DNA of 11,927 bases from NCBI GenBank assembly GCA_045603585.1, contig JAZUMK010000024.1, forward strand, positions 1-11,927, given 5' to 3'. Of this stretch, positions 1-6,115 are shown piece by piece. Source of the DNA: SFEL01 sp045603585 (lineage in GTDB: Bacteria > Bacillota > Clostridia > Christensenellales > CAG-138). The number at the start of each line of letters is the position of its first letter. The first letter of the stretch is position 1. The notes beneath the pieces are model-generated. The model was not told where the DNA came from. It did no database searches and worked only from the letters and a program-made list of their open reading frames with translations. The translations under genes and the position numbers were made by a program.

Positions 1-82
1 GGGCTATGCCATGGGTGCAGCCGGGGCAGTAATGGAGTTCTTTATCGGTCAAACCTTTGGACTTCTGATATACGATTGCCAT
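1..82 (-). CDS. vorA: 2-oxoacid:ferredoxin oxidoreductase, TPP-binding beta subunit (N-terminal fragment)
   Basis: Only the first 27 codons are inside the window. They read MAIVYQKSKGLTDKELHYCPG followed by CTHGIA. The HYCPGCxHG stretch is the hallmark of the thiamine-pyrophosphate subunit of 2-oxoacid:ferredoxin oxidoreductases, where these cysteines lie near the cofactor and Fe-S region. The ATG at position 82 is preceded by a strong GGGGAGG ribosome binding site that lies across the end of vorB. The gap to the vorB stop is only 5 nt, so the two subunits are almost certainly co-translated. The family is clear. The specificity (branched-chain versus 2-oxoglutarate) rests on the neighbouring ptb-buk pair, so the symbol is tentative. 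A gamma subunit is expected further left, outside the window. Confidence 0.85.
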   Translation of the reverse strand, partial: MAIVYQKSKGLTDKELHYCPGCTHGIA

Positions 83-87
83 GTTTA

Positions 88-1149
88 TTACCTCCCCAAT
101 GCCTTCTTGGCGGCTTCTGCTACATCACGAGGAGTAGGAACGATACCGCCGGCCTTGCCGATGAATGAAATGGGCTTTGCGCCTTCCAGAGCGATCTTGA
201 CGTCGTCAATCATCTGGCCCATGGAAAGTTCTACATCTACTACACACTTTACGCTGTCCTGAGAAGCGGCCTTCTTGAGGGCTTCATAGGGATAGGGCCA
301 AAGGGTAACGGGACGGAACAGACCAGCCTTGATGCCTTCGTCAGCCAGCATCTTCATGGCTGCGCGGCAGATACGGGAGGTGGTGCCGTAAGCGGCGAAG
401 AGAACTTCGCAGCCTTCCACGTCAAACTCTTCGTAGCGTACTTCGTTTGCTGCCAGAGTCTGATACTTCTGCTCGAGGTGCTCGTTGTGGTCAGCGCACA
501 GTTCGGGCTGGATGTAGAGGGAGTTGATAACGTTGTGCTCGCGCTCGCACTTGGTGCCGGTGGTGGCCCAGGTCTTGGCGGGCAGTTCACGCTTCTCCAT
601 CTCGCCCCATTCTACAGCTTCCATCATCTGGCCGATCATACCGTCAGCAAGAACCATAACGGGGTTGCGGTACTGGTCAGCGATGTCAAAAGCGAGACGT
701 ACGAAGTCAGCAGCTTCCTGAACGTTGGCGGGAGCCAGAACGGGGGTACGGTAGTCGCCGTTACCGCCGCCGCGGGTTGCCTGGTAATAGTCGCCCTGTG
801 CAGGCTGAATGGTACCAAGGCCGGGGCCGCCGCGCATTACGTTGATGATAACGCAGGGAAGCTCAGCGCCGCACAGGTAGGTGATACCTTCCTGCTTAAG
901 GCTGATTCCGGGGGAGGAAGAAGAGGTCATTACGCGTACGCCGCAGCCGGCAGCACCGTAAACCATATTGATAGCAGCGACTTCGCTCTCGGCCTGCAGG
1001 AAGCAGCCGCCGATTTCGGGAAGACGCAGGGACAGATACTCGGGAACCTCAGTCTGAGGAGTGATGGGGTAACCGAAGAAGAATTTGCAGCCTGCACGTA
1101 TTGCGGCTTCAGCTATGGCTTCATTGCCTTTCCAAAGTTCTTTTGCCAT
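88..1149 (-). CDS. vorB: 2-oxoacid:ferredoxin oxidoreductase alpha subunit (VorB-like)
   Basis: A 353-residue protein of normal length for the separate alpha subunit of a multi-subunit 2-oxoacid:ferredoxin oxidoreductase. It holds the pyrimidine-binding domain near the N-terminus with GYPITPQTEVPEY (about residues 26-38). The conserved glutamate region follows as QAESEVAAINMVYGAAGCG, then TSSSSPGISLKQEG and RGGPGLGTIQPAQGDY. The C-terminal third matches the transketolase C-terminal-like domain (LFAAYGTTSRICRAA, LFRPVTLWPYP). The reaction is oxidative decarboxylation of a 2-oxoacid with CoA, giving acyl-CoA, CO2 and reduced ferredoxin in the cytoplasm. The start is supported by AAGGAAGGGGG about 10 nt upstream. 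It sits between the ferredoxin gene (19 nt upstream) and vorA (5 nt downstream). The assignment to 2-oxoisovalerate-type substrates, rather than 2-oxoglutarate, is inferred from ptb and buk in the same operon. Confidence 0.87.
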   Translation of the reverse strand: MAKELWKGNEAIAEAAIRAGCKFFFGYPITPQTEVPEYLSLRLPEIGGCFLQAESEVAAINMVYGAAGCGVRVMTSSSSPGISLKQEGITYLCGAELPCVIINVMRGGPGLGTIQPAQGDYYQATRGGGNGDYRTPVLAPANVQEAADFVRLAFDIADQYRNPVMVLADGMIGQMMEAVEWGEMEKRELPAKTWATTGTKCEREHNVINSLYIQPELCADHNEHLEQKYQTLAANEVRYEEFDVEGCEVLFAAYGTTSRICRAAMKMLADEGIKAGLFRPVTLWPYPYEALKKAASQDSVKCVVDVELSMGQMIDDVKIALEGAKPISFIGKAGGIVPTPRDVAEAAKKALGR

Positions 1150-1168
1150 TGATGTTATGCCCCCTTCC

Positions 1169-1381
1169 TTACAGTCTTTCTACCGTGATGATAGAATCGG
1201 GGCAGATCTTGGCGCAGCTGCCGCATGCGATGCAAGCATCCATATCGTTTACAGTTGCGGGGTGATAGCCCTTGCGGTTGGTGATCGCCAGATCGATCAC
1301 GACGATCTTCTTGGGACAGACGCTGACGCAGAGCTCGCAGCCCTTGCACCTGTCCTGCAGAAACGTTACTTTTCCTGCCAT
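1169..1381 (-). CDS. vorC: 2x[4Fe-4S] ferredoxin, probable delta subunit of the oxidoreductase
   Basis: A 70-residue ferredoxin with two complete CxxCxxCxxxCP clusters. The first is CKGCELCVSVCP (Cys12, 15, 18, 22) and the second CIACGSCAKICP (Cys50, 53, 56, 60). Each would bind one [4Fe-4S] cluster. In VOR/KOR complexes the small ferredoxin subunit carries electrons from the TPP site to soluble ferredoxin, and its place immediately before vorB fits that. A textbook AGGAGG lies about 11 nt upstream of the ATG. The 27-residue linker between clusters (GYHPATVND region) is typical of the delta subunits of these enzymes rather than of free clostridial ferredoxins. Cytoplasmic. The symbol is tentative because korD and vorC nomenclature overlap. 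Confidence 0.85.
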   Translation of the reverse strand: MAGKVTFLQDRCKGCELCVSVCPKKIVVIDLAITNRKGYHPATVNDMDACIACGSCAKICPDSIITVERL

Positions 1382-1405
1382 GTTTGCAATTTCCTCCTGA
1401 TTTTT

Positions 1406-2080
1406 TTAGAAGTTTACTTCCCAGGGTTTACACATGTATATCTCAATGGGCAAAATTTCGCCTTCACCCAATTGATTCTTTACCTGATCCACGAATTTGC
1501 TTTCAACGGAATGCCATACTACCGGCAGGCCGCTGAGCTTGGAAACTTCGCGTACCAGTTCTGCGCCCTTGATGATGTCTTCGGGAGAAGTTTCACGGCA
1601 GAGGTGAGTGTTGTTCACCAGGCCGGTGATCTTCTGCCTGCAGGCCATCTCGATATACTCCATATAGGAGAGTACCTTTTCGGGGGCATTGGTCTCGGGG
1701 CGGTTGGCGTTGACTACGCACAGAAGGTCATAGCCTTCGCGGGCCAGCTGGGGTTCATAACGTCCCAGCATGCGTGCACCTTCAGGGTCGCCGCCCAGGT
1801 CGATCACTCCGCGATAGGAGGGATCGTCGAATATTGCCATTACTTCGGGGGATACGGCGGGTACGTCCATCACGCCGGAAAAGCTGGTGGCGATAACCCT
1901 TATGCCGTGGCCTTCCAGAAGCTCACGCCTTTCGGCAGAGCGGAAATAGGGGTTTACTATGTCAAGGTCTGCAAGGGCGGTTCTGTCGCCGTCCGCTGCA
2001 TATTTGAGGGCCAGATTAACGGCAAATTCTGTTTTGCCACTACCGTAGTGGCCGGTGATTATCTGTATGCGATGGTTCAT
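1406..2080 (-). CDS. MinD/ParA-like P-loop ATPase of unknown role in the ptb-buk-vor operon
   Basis: A 224-residue protein with a complete nucleotide-binding core. The Walker A motif is GHYGSGKT (residues 10-17). DLDIVNPYFR (38-47) has the position and DxD-N pattern of the ParA/MinD/SIMIBI switch I region. DLGGD (94-98) looks like Walker B/switch II, and VVNANRP follows later. It lacks the KGGxGK signature lysine of classical MinD/ParA, so it is a divergent member. There is no signal peptide, no membrane segment and no cysteine pattern for a carried cluster. Its ATG overlaps the buk stop codon by one base (TAATG), which indicates translational coupling. The nearest SD-like AGAGG is rather far, about 13 nt. 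The gene lies between acyl kinase and oxidoreductase genes, so a helper role such as cofactor or Fe-S loading or complex assembly is possible. That is inference and no function is assigned. Confidence 0.8.
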   Translation of the reverse strand: MNHRIQIITGHYGSGKTEFAVNLALKYAADGDRTALADLDIVNPYFRSAERRELLEGHGIRVIATSFSGVMDVPAVSPEVMAIFDDPSYRGVIDLGGDPEGARMLGRYEPQLAREGYDLLCVVNANRPETNAPEKVLSYMEYIEMACRQKITGLVNNTHLCRETSPEDIIKGAELVREVSKLSGLPVVWHSVESKFVDQVKNQLGEGEILPIEIYMCKPWEVNF

Positions 2081-3153
2081 TAATAAGTTTTTACCTCTTC
2101 CTCTCCGCGGAGCACGCGAAGTGCGCCCGCTGTCAGCGCACCCATTTCATCCTCTCCGGGGTAAACCTTTACGGGAGCGATGTAGGATACATATTCAGTG
2201 ATCCATCCGGTGAACATCTTGTCATATGCGAAGCCACCGGTGAGCAGTATAGCATCTACCTTGCCGCAGAGAACTGCGGACATTGCGCCGATTTCCTTTG
2301 CAATCTGGTATGCCATGCCATGATATACGGTTTCTGCTTTCTTGTCGCCGGCCCTTACGCGCTTCTCAACCTCGATGCCGTCGTTGGTGTCAAGGTAGGA
2401 GATAAGGCCGCAGCGGGAGGTGAGCAGACGGCGCAGAGTGTCGTAATCGCCCAGCTTGCCTTCGTGGAGAACTCTGAGCACCTCAAGTACGGGCAGTCCG
2501 CCGGGACGTTCTGCACTGAAGGGGCCTTCGCCGTCCAGACCGTTGTTGCAGTCAACTACACGGCCCTGCTGATGGGCGCCTACGGTGATACCGCCGCCCA
2601 TATGGGCAACGATGATGTTAAGTTCGGTGTAATCCTTGCCAACTTCGGCAGCATAGCGCTTGGCTATGGCCTTCTGGTTAAGGGCGTGGAAGGTGCTCCT
2701 GCGCTTGAATTCGGGATGGCCGGAAAGACGTGCATAGTCGCACAGCTCGTCAACAACTACGGGGTCGACGATGTAGGCGGGAACGCCGATCTCTGTGGCG
2801 ATCTCGTGGGCAATTATGCCGCCAAGGTTGGAGGCATGGGTGCCGTACTGGCAGGAGTTCAGGTCATCCAGCATGGCCTGATTTACAGCATAGGTGCCGC
2901 CGGGAATGGGGCGCATAAGGCCGCCGCGGCCAACTATGGCATCAAAGCTCTTGATATCAACGTCGTTGCTCTTGAGAAAATCAAGAATGAGGGGCTTGCG
3001 GAATGCGGCGTTGTCAGCCATGGTCTTAATGGCACCCATCTCTTCCTGAGAATGGCGCAGCACCTGCTGCATCTTGCATTCTTCGCCTTCGTACACTGCC
3101 AGCTTGGTGGAGGTGGAGCCAAGATTCAGAGCCAGTATCTTGAAGTTTTTCAT
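2080..3153 (-). CDS. buk: Butyrate / branched-chain fatty acid kinase
   Basis: A 357-residue acyl kinase of the ASKHA (acetate/butyrate kinase) fold, normal length for Buk. Visible signatures are the N-terminal phosphate-binding LNLGSTSTKLAVYEGEE, then GRGGLMRPIPGGTYAVN, HASNLGGIIAHEIA, STFHALNQKAIAKRYA, and the adenosine-region motifs AHMGGGITVGAH and LLTGGFAYDKMF. It transfers phosphate from butyryl- or isobutyryl-phosphate to ADP, giving acid and ATP by substrate-level phosphorylation. AAAGGA lies about 8 nt upstream of the ATG. It follows ptb by 31 nt, the classical ptb-buk pair, and overlaps the ATPase gene by one base. Because the operon continues into a 2-oxoacid:ferredoxin oxidoreductase, branched-chain acyl phosphates are as likely a substrate as butyryl phosphate. 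There is no crotonyl-CoA pathway gene in view to argue for butyrate. Confidence 0.93.
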   Translation of the reverse strand: MKNFKILALNLGSTSTKLAVYEGEECKMQQVLRHSQEEMGAIKTMADNAAFRKPLILDFLKSNDVDIKSFDAIVGRGGLMRPIPGGTYAVNQAMLDDLNSCQYGTHASNLGGIIAHEIATEIGVPAYIVDPVVVDELCDYARLSGHPEFKRRSTFHALNQKAIAKRYAAEVGKDYTELNIIVAHMGGGITVGAHQQGRVVDCNNGLDGEGPFSAERPGGLPVLEVLRVLHEGKLGDYDTLRRLLTSRCGLISYLDTNDGIEVEKRVRAGDKKAETVYHGMAYQIAKEIGAMSAVLCGKVDAILLTGGFAYDKMFTGWITEYVSYIAPVKVYPGEDEMGALTAGALRVLRGEEEVKTY

Positions 3154-3184
3154 TTAACTTGTATCCTTTCTGCTGCAGTGATTT

Positions 3185-4090
3185 TTAGGCCTTATTGGTT
3201 GCTACGGCGATGGCCAGAGCGATGGAATTCAGCTTGGTCTCGTCGCTGTCTGCGCGGGAGGTAACAACAACGGGAGCCTTTGCGCCTACGATCATGCCGG
3301 CGTTCTGAGCCTTTGCCATGTAGGTAAGGGACTTGTAGAAGATATTGCCGGCTTCGATATAGGGAACCAGCAGAATGTCAGCCTTGCCGGCGCTGGGATC
3401 GGTAATGCCCTTGTGCTTGGCGGCTTCTTCGGAGATGGCGTTATCCAGAGCCAGAGGGCCGCATACGGTGCATCCGGTGATCTCGCCGCGCTTATTGCGT
3501 TCAACCAGCTCTGCTGCATCCAGAGTGGCCTGCATCTTGGGATTTACCTTTTCCACCGCGCATACGCAGGTAACGATGGGGTTTTCATTACCCAGAGCAT
3601 GGGCAACCTTTACGGAGTTGCCGATGATGTGAGCCTTCTGTTCTACGTCGGGGGCGATGCACATAGCTGCGTCGGTAATGTAGAGCAGCCTGTCAAAGCC
3701 TTCCACGCCGAATACGGCAACATGGGAAAGAACGGGGGATTCCCTGAGGCCGATGTCCTTATCAAGTACAGCCTTGAGGATGACGGAAGTGTCAACGATG
3801 CCCTTCATAACAACGTCGGCATCGCCGTCGTGTACCAGCTTTACAGCCTTGCGGCAGGCCTCTACCTTGTCCGCTTCGTCAATGATTTCCATGCCGTCCA
3901 AAGAAACGCCGAGATCAGCGGCAATGGCCTTGATGGCGGCTTCTTCACCTACCAGTATGGGCTTAACGATACCCAGATCTGCAGCCTTGCGTACTGCGAT
4001 AAGTACTTCTGCATCCTGTGCTACGGCAACGGCAATACGCCTGTTGGCATTCTTTACGCTGTCAACCAATTCATGGAAAGAGTGTATCAT
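3185..4090 (-). CDS. ptb: Phosphate butyryltransferase (phosphate acyltransferase)
   Basis: A 301-residue protein of the Ptb/Pta family, at the usual Ptb length. Diagnostic stretches are DVVMKGIVDTSVILKAVLDK, LYITDAAMCIAPDVEQKAHI, CGPLALDNAISEEAAKHKGI, DILLVPYIEAGNIFYKSLTY, and the C-terminal AGMIVGAKAPVVVTSRADS. It converts acyl-CoA plus phosphate to acyl-phosphate plus CoA, handing the product to Buk. The ATG at 4090 is chosen because AAAGGAG lies 9 nt upstream. The frame stays open for 27 more codons, but they encode a lysine/glutamine/histidine-rich stretch from the regulatory region and are rejected. It is the first gene of the operon and lies divergent to a GntR-type regulator, whose operator probably controls it. 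Confidence 0.92.
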   Translation of the reverse strand: MIHSFHELVDSVKNANRRIAVAVAQDAEVLIAVRKAADLGIVKPILVGEEAAIKAIAADLGVSLDGMEIIDEADKVEACRKAVKLVHDGDADVVMKGIVDTSVILKAVLDKDIGLRESPVLSHVAVFGVEGFDRLLYITDAAMCIAPDVEQKAHIIGNSVKVAHALGNENPIVTCVCAVEKVNPKMQATLDAAELVERNKRGEITGCTVCGPLALDNAISEEAAKHKGITDPSAGKADILLVPYIEAGNIFYKSLTYMAKAQNAGMIVGAKAPVVVTSRADSDETKLNSIALAIAVATNKA

Positions 4091-4151
4091 TTGCTGGCTC
4101 TCCTTTAGGTGTATATGATTTTTTGTTTGTTGATGTGAAACTTGTTTTTTT

Positions 4152-4173
4152 AGATGACATTGTTGCGTCATCT
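4152..4173. repeat. Second inverted repeat in the ptb leader
   Basis: AGATGAC (4152-4158) and GTCATCT (4167-4173) form a perfect 7-bp inverted repeat around 8 nt. It lies downstream of the predicted ptb start, in the untranslated leader. It shares the GATGA element with the arms of the larger dyad. It could be an auxiliary binding site or a small mRNA hairpin; the sequence alone does not decide. Confidence 0.4.
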
Positions 4174-4179
4174 TGTCTG

Positions 4180-4216
4180 ATGATGTAAGATGTTGTATAA
4201 CAACAGATTACATCAT
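4180..4216. promoter_or_regulatory. 37-bp dyad with FadR-type GntR operator at its centre
   Basis: The core TGTTGTATAACAACA (4191-4205) is a perfect 6+3+6 inverted repeat. It fits the TNGTNNNACNA consensus of FadR-subfamily GntR operators. The symmetry extends outward after a 2-nt mismatch: ATGATGTAA (4180-4188) is the reverse complement of TTACATCAT (4208-4216). The whole site is centred on 4198 in the intergenic region between ptb and the divergent GntR gene, and it overlaps the predicted ptb -10. The natural inference is that the adjacent GntR protein binds here. The outer arms could be contacts for a second dimer or a different protein. Confidence 0.75.
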
Positions 4217-4233
4217 ACCACTGCTTTTGTCAA
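4207..4233 (-). promoter_or_regulatory. Probable promoter of the ptb-buk-vor operon
   Basis: On the minus strand a perfect -35 TTGACA (4233-4228) is followed by TGTAAT (4212-4207; 5/6 match) after 15 nt, or by the weaker TAATCT after 17 nt. The -10 area lies inside the right half of the large dyad, so a bound repressor would block it. The 15-nt spacer is short, so the exact -10 is uncertain. The predicted start lies near 4200, leaving a 5' leader of about 110 nt. Confidence 0.5.
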
Positions 4234-4254
4234 ACTTAATAAAAGAAATAAAAT
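4227..4254 (+). promoter_or_regulatory. Probable promoter of the GntR-family gene
   Basis: TTGTCA (4227-4232), a 16-nt spacer and TAAAAT (4249-4254; 5/6 match) precede the regulator gene by about 80 nt. The -35 overlaps the minus-strand ptb -35 almost completely: TTTGTCAAA, 4226-4234, reads as a -35 on both strands. The dyad lies just upstream of this -35, so the regulator could affect its own expression. Confidence 0.5.
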
Positions 4255-4335
4255 AACATTTTGAACATTGCCGGACAAACCCCGATGCAGCCCATAAATT
4301 GTGAATTTTATCACAGGATTTTTGAGGTAAAGATC

Positions 4336-5010
4336 ATGTCAAAAAGTCTTTCTGAACGCACGGCGGACAGGCTCTATTCCATGATAGCGGTAGAGCAGGT
4401 CCTGCTGCCCGGAGAGAAGCTGCCAAATGAAAATATACTGGCAGCCGAGCTGAATGTCAGCCGGGCCACTTTGCGTGAATCCATACGTATCCTTGCCGCT
4501 CAGGGAGTGTTGAGCGTACAGCGCGGAAAGGGCACCTTTGTATCCGAAACTGTCAATGAGGATACAAAGGAATTCAATGCGCTGGACAGGGCACATATGC
4601 GTCTAAAGGATCTTTACGAAATGCGCCTTATATTTGAGCCGGTGTGTATTGCCATGGCCTGCCAGAGGGCCGGCGATGAGGAGATAGAGGAGATATGCGC
4701 TCAGGGCAGAAAGGTCATCCGCCAGATAAAGCGCAAGGGACAATGGGCAGAGGCCGATCAGCAGTTTCATCACATGATAGTAAAGGCCGCTCACAATGAG
4801 TTTATCATTCGCCTGTTTCCCATAATAAACAGCGCAGTAAGCGAAACCATGGAGCTGGGAAAGGATATGGACGAACTGCAGAAGATAACGGTATCGGATA
4901 ATGAAAGCATAATAGAGCTGCTTTCACGCCGCGACCCGGACGGCGCGCGCTGCGCAATGGATCTTCACATGCGGCATACCATACACGCTCTGGGACTGGA
5001 TAAGGCATAA
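4336..5010 (+). CDS. GntR-family (FadR/FCD subfamily) transcriptional regulator
   Basis: A 224-residue one-component regulator. Residues about 8-70 form the winged helix-turn-helix: LPGEKLPNENILAAELNVSR, then ATLRESIRILAAQGVLSVQR and GKGTFVSE, a very standard GntR sequence. Residues about 90-215 form the all-helical FCD ligand domain: DLYEMRLIFEPVCIAMACQR, ADQQFHHMIVKAAHNEFI, RRDPDGARCAMDLHMRHTI. The FCD metal-site elements D-xx-F-H and the C-terminal M-x-x-H are present. The position usually filled by His before the penultimate helix reads DNESI, so one ligand may be missing. The ATG at 4336 is chosen because GAGGT lies 7 nt upstream; an in-frame TTG at 4261 has no ribosome binding site. It is divergent from ptb, with a FadR-type operator between, so it probably controls the ptb-buk-vor operon. 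The effector (acyl-CoA, 2-oxoacid or fatty acid) is not deducible. Confidence 0.9.
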   Translation: MSKSLSERTADRLYSMIAVEQVLLPGEKLPNENILAAELNVSRATLRESIRILAAQGVLSVQRGKGTFVSETVNEDTKEFNALDRAHMRLKDLYEMRLIFEPVCIAMACQRAGDEEIEEICAQGRKVIRQIKRKGQWAEADQQFHHMIVKAAHNEFIIRLFPIINSAVSETMELGKDMDELQKITVSDNESIIELLSRRDPDGARCAMDLHMRHTIHALGLDKA

Positions 5011-5050
5011 AAGTGACCGGTATTTATAACTATAATTATTGATAAACAAA

Positions 5051-5082
5051 TAAAAATATCCCCTGCAAGGGGGATGTTTTTT
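5051..5082. terminator. Bidirectional rho-independent terminator
   Basis: ATCCCC (5058-5063) pairs with GGGGAT (5070-5075) around a 6-nt loop. A T-rich tract follows on the plus strand (GTTTTTTAT). An A-rich tract precedes it, which becomes TATTTTTATTT on the minus strand. It lies between the convergent ends of the GntR gene and the hydrolase gene and can serve both. Confidence 0.8.
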
Positions 5083-5088
5083 ATGCGA

Positions 5089-5898
5089 TCAATCCTGCGT
5101 TAAAAACCTCAGCACCAAGTCATTGAAATCCCTTGCCTCTTCATACAGCCCATGGCCGTAGTCGGGATACATATGCAGGCGGGCATTGGGAATGGCATGG
5201 GCAAGTGCTTTTGAGCCTTCGGGGCTCAGCGCCTTGTCCTGCTCTCCGCCGATGATCAATGTAGGGCAGGAGATATGCTGCAATTCATTCTGTGCATCGT
5301 GGGTCAGGCAGGCCTCCGCCTGAATGAGGAAACGGCTGTAGGATTTCGGCCTGGTGATCATGCCCATTACAGGGATCAGCCATTTGTTCCGGCGGTAATA
5401 TGCATCTGAATATATGTGCTTCAGGTTGCTGTCCATAAAAGCGGTGTGATTCCCTTGCTCTGCAAGCTGCATCCATTCCGAAGCGGATTTCACCAAAACA
5501 GGATCAGCTTTGGAGCAGGTGACTGTCAGAACCAGCTTTTCTGCGGCATCCGGGTATTTTGCGGCAAAGTGCTGGGCTATCATGCCGCCCATAGACACGC
5601 CCAGTATATGTGCCCTGGGGATGTTCAGTATATCCATGGCTGATTTCAGATCGTCTGCCATATCCGCCGTGGTGCAGCCATGAGCAAGAGGCTGCTTTCT
5701 GCTGAAAGCATATACGGTGAATTCCTTGGCAAATTTCCGGTACATGAATGCCATGGGCAGGGCTGTACCTTTTACGGAACGCAGACCGTCTCCAAGGCCG
5801 GGAAGTATTATGAGAGTTTTCTCCCCTGTGCCGAAGCGGATATAGTCCATACCGGCATCGTCCAGTTTTACGGTTCCGTTTTTTGCATGGAAAAACAT
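5089..5898 (-). CDS. Alpha/beta-hydrolase fold protein
   Basis: A 269-residue cytoplasmic alpha/beta hydrolase without signal peptide. The nucleophile elbow is GVSMGG (Ser102 from the chosen start). The probable acid is Asp221 in GGEQDKALSPE and the histidine is His249 in YGHGLYEE, giving a complete triad in the usual order. ILPGLGDGLRS near residue 31 supplies the oxyanion-hole region. A lid-like insertion lies between strand 6 and the acid (about residues 135-200). The start is set at the ATG at 5898 with GAAAGAG about 8 nt upstream. The frame is open 14 codons further, but those run through the promoter region. It is single-gene, convergent with the GntR gene and separated from it by a terminator, so no pathway link is shown. 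The substrate cannot be assigned; esterase, lactonase, haloperoxidase-like and peptidase-like members share this pattern. Confidence 0.85.
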   Translation of the reverse strand: MFFHAKNGTVKLDDAGMDYIRFGTGEKTLIILPGLGDGLRSVKGTALPMAFMYRKFAKEFTVYAFSRKQPLAHGCTTADMADDLKSAMDILNIPRAHILGVSMGGMIAQHFAAKYPDAAEKLVLTVTCSKADPVLVKSASEWMQLAEQGNHTAFMDSNLKHIYSDAYYRRNKWLIPVMGMITRPKSYSRFLIQAEACLTHDAQNELQHISCPTLIIGGEQDKALSPEGSKALAHAIPNARLHMYPDYGHGLYEEARDFNDLVLRFLTQD

Positions 5899-5930
5899 AG
5901 CATCACTCTTTCGTAGATTTTTCTTTATAG

Positions 5931-5939
5931 AGTATACCA
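5931..5939 (-). promoter_or_regulatory. Extended -10 promoter of the hydrolase gene
   Basis: On the minus strand TGGTATACT matches an extended -10 element (TGn followed by a 5/6 TATAAT). It lies about 35 nt upstream of the hydrolase start codon. No convincing -35 is seen 16-18 nt further upstream, which is compatible with an extended -10 promoter. Confidence 0.5.
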
Positions 5940-5940
5940 T

Positions 5941-6057
5941 AAAAATCCCACGGCGGGAAAAGGAGCGGCAGGTGGATTTTCAGATACCTTTTCACTGTTG
6001 CTTTCAAAACGGACAAGGAGGTTTTAGTGAAAAGTGAATAGTGAATAGGTAAAAAGT
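5941..6057. other. Non-coding spacer with AGTGAA repeats
   Basis: No convincing gene is present here. Near its right end, AGTGAAA, AGTGAAT and AGTGAAT stand in tandem (about 6026-6047). CTTTTCACT (5988-5996) is the reverse complement of AGTGAAAAG (6026-6034). An AAGGAGG resembling a ribosome binding site (about 6014-6021) is followed only by a GTG reading frame of four codons. Confidence 0.5.
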
Positions 6058-6093
6058 AAAATCGACATGCTTCTGATGAATCTTGTCGATTTT
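6058..6093 (-). terminator. Perfect 10-bp stem hairpin abutting the tRNA-Gly fragment
   Basis: AAAATCGACA (6058-6067) and TGTCGATTTT (6084-6093) are perfect reverse complements around a 16-nt loop. On the minus strand the stem is followed by ACTTTTT. It starts directly after the CCA-equivalent of the tRNA-Gly 3' fragment at 6094, the place a tRNA-operon terminator would occupy. Its AT-rich stem makes a terminator call only moderate. Confidence 0.5.
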
Positions 6094-6115
6094 TGGAGCG
6101 GGTAATGGGACTCGA
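6094..6115 (-). pseudogene. tRNA-Gly 3'-end fragment (22-bp duplicate, att-like)
   Basis: This 22-bp stretch is identical to 6284-6305, the last 22 nt of the intact tRNA-Gly(TCC): from the T-loop TCGA through the 3' T-stem and acceptor strand to CCA. Identity stops abruptly at 6116. No D-arm, anticodon arm or 5' acceptor strand is present, so it cannot make a tRNA. A duplicated T-arm-to-CCA segment is what tyrosine integrases leave at tRNA attachment sites. A partial gene duplication is the alternative. No integrase gene is in the window. Confidence 0.8.

Noticed and set aside
1085..2083. 332-codon plus-strand frame opposite the ferredoxin and ATPase genes
   Set aside because: A shadow of the minus-strand genes with no recognisable domains. 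The opposite strand has clear Fe-S and Walker motifs.
4091..4171. N-terminal extension of ptb by 27 codons
   Set aside because: The extension crosses the untranslated leader, lacks a ribosome binding site and has no Ptb homology pattern. The ATG at 4090 has AAAGGAG at the right distance.
4261..4335. TTG start for the GntR-type gene
   Set aside because: No Shine-Dalgarno sequence precedes it, while GAGGT precedes the ATG at 4336, which begins a standard GntR N-terminus.
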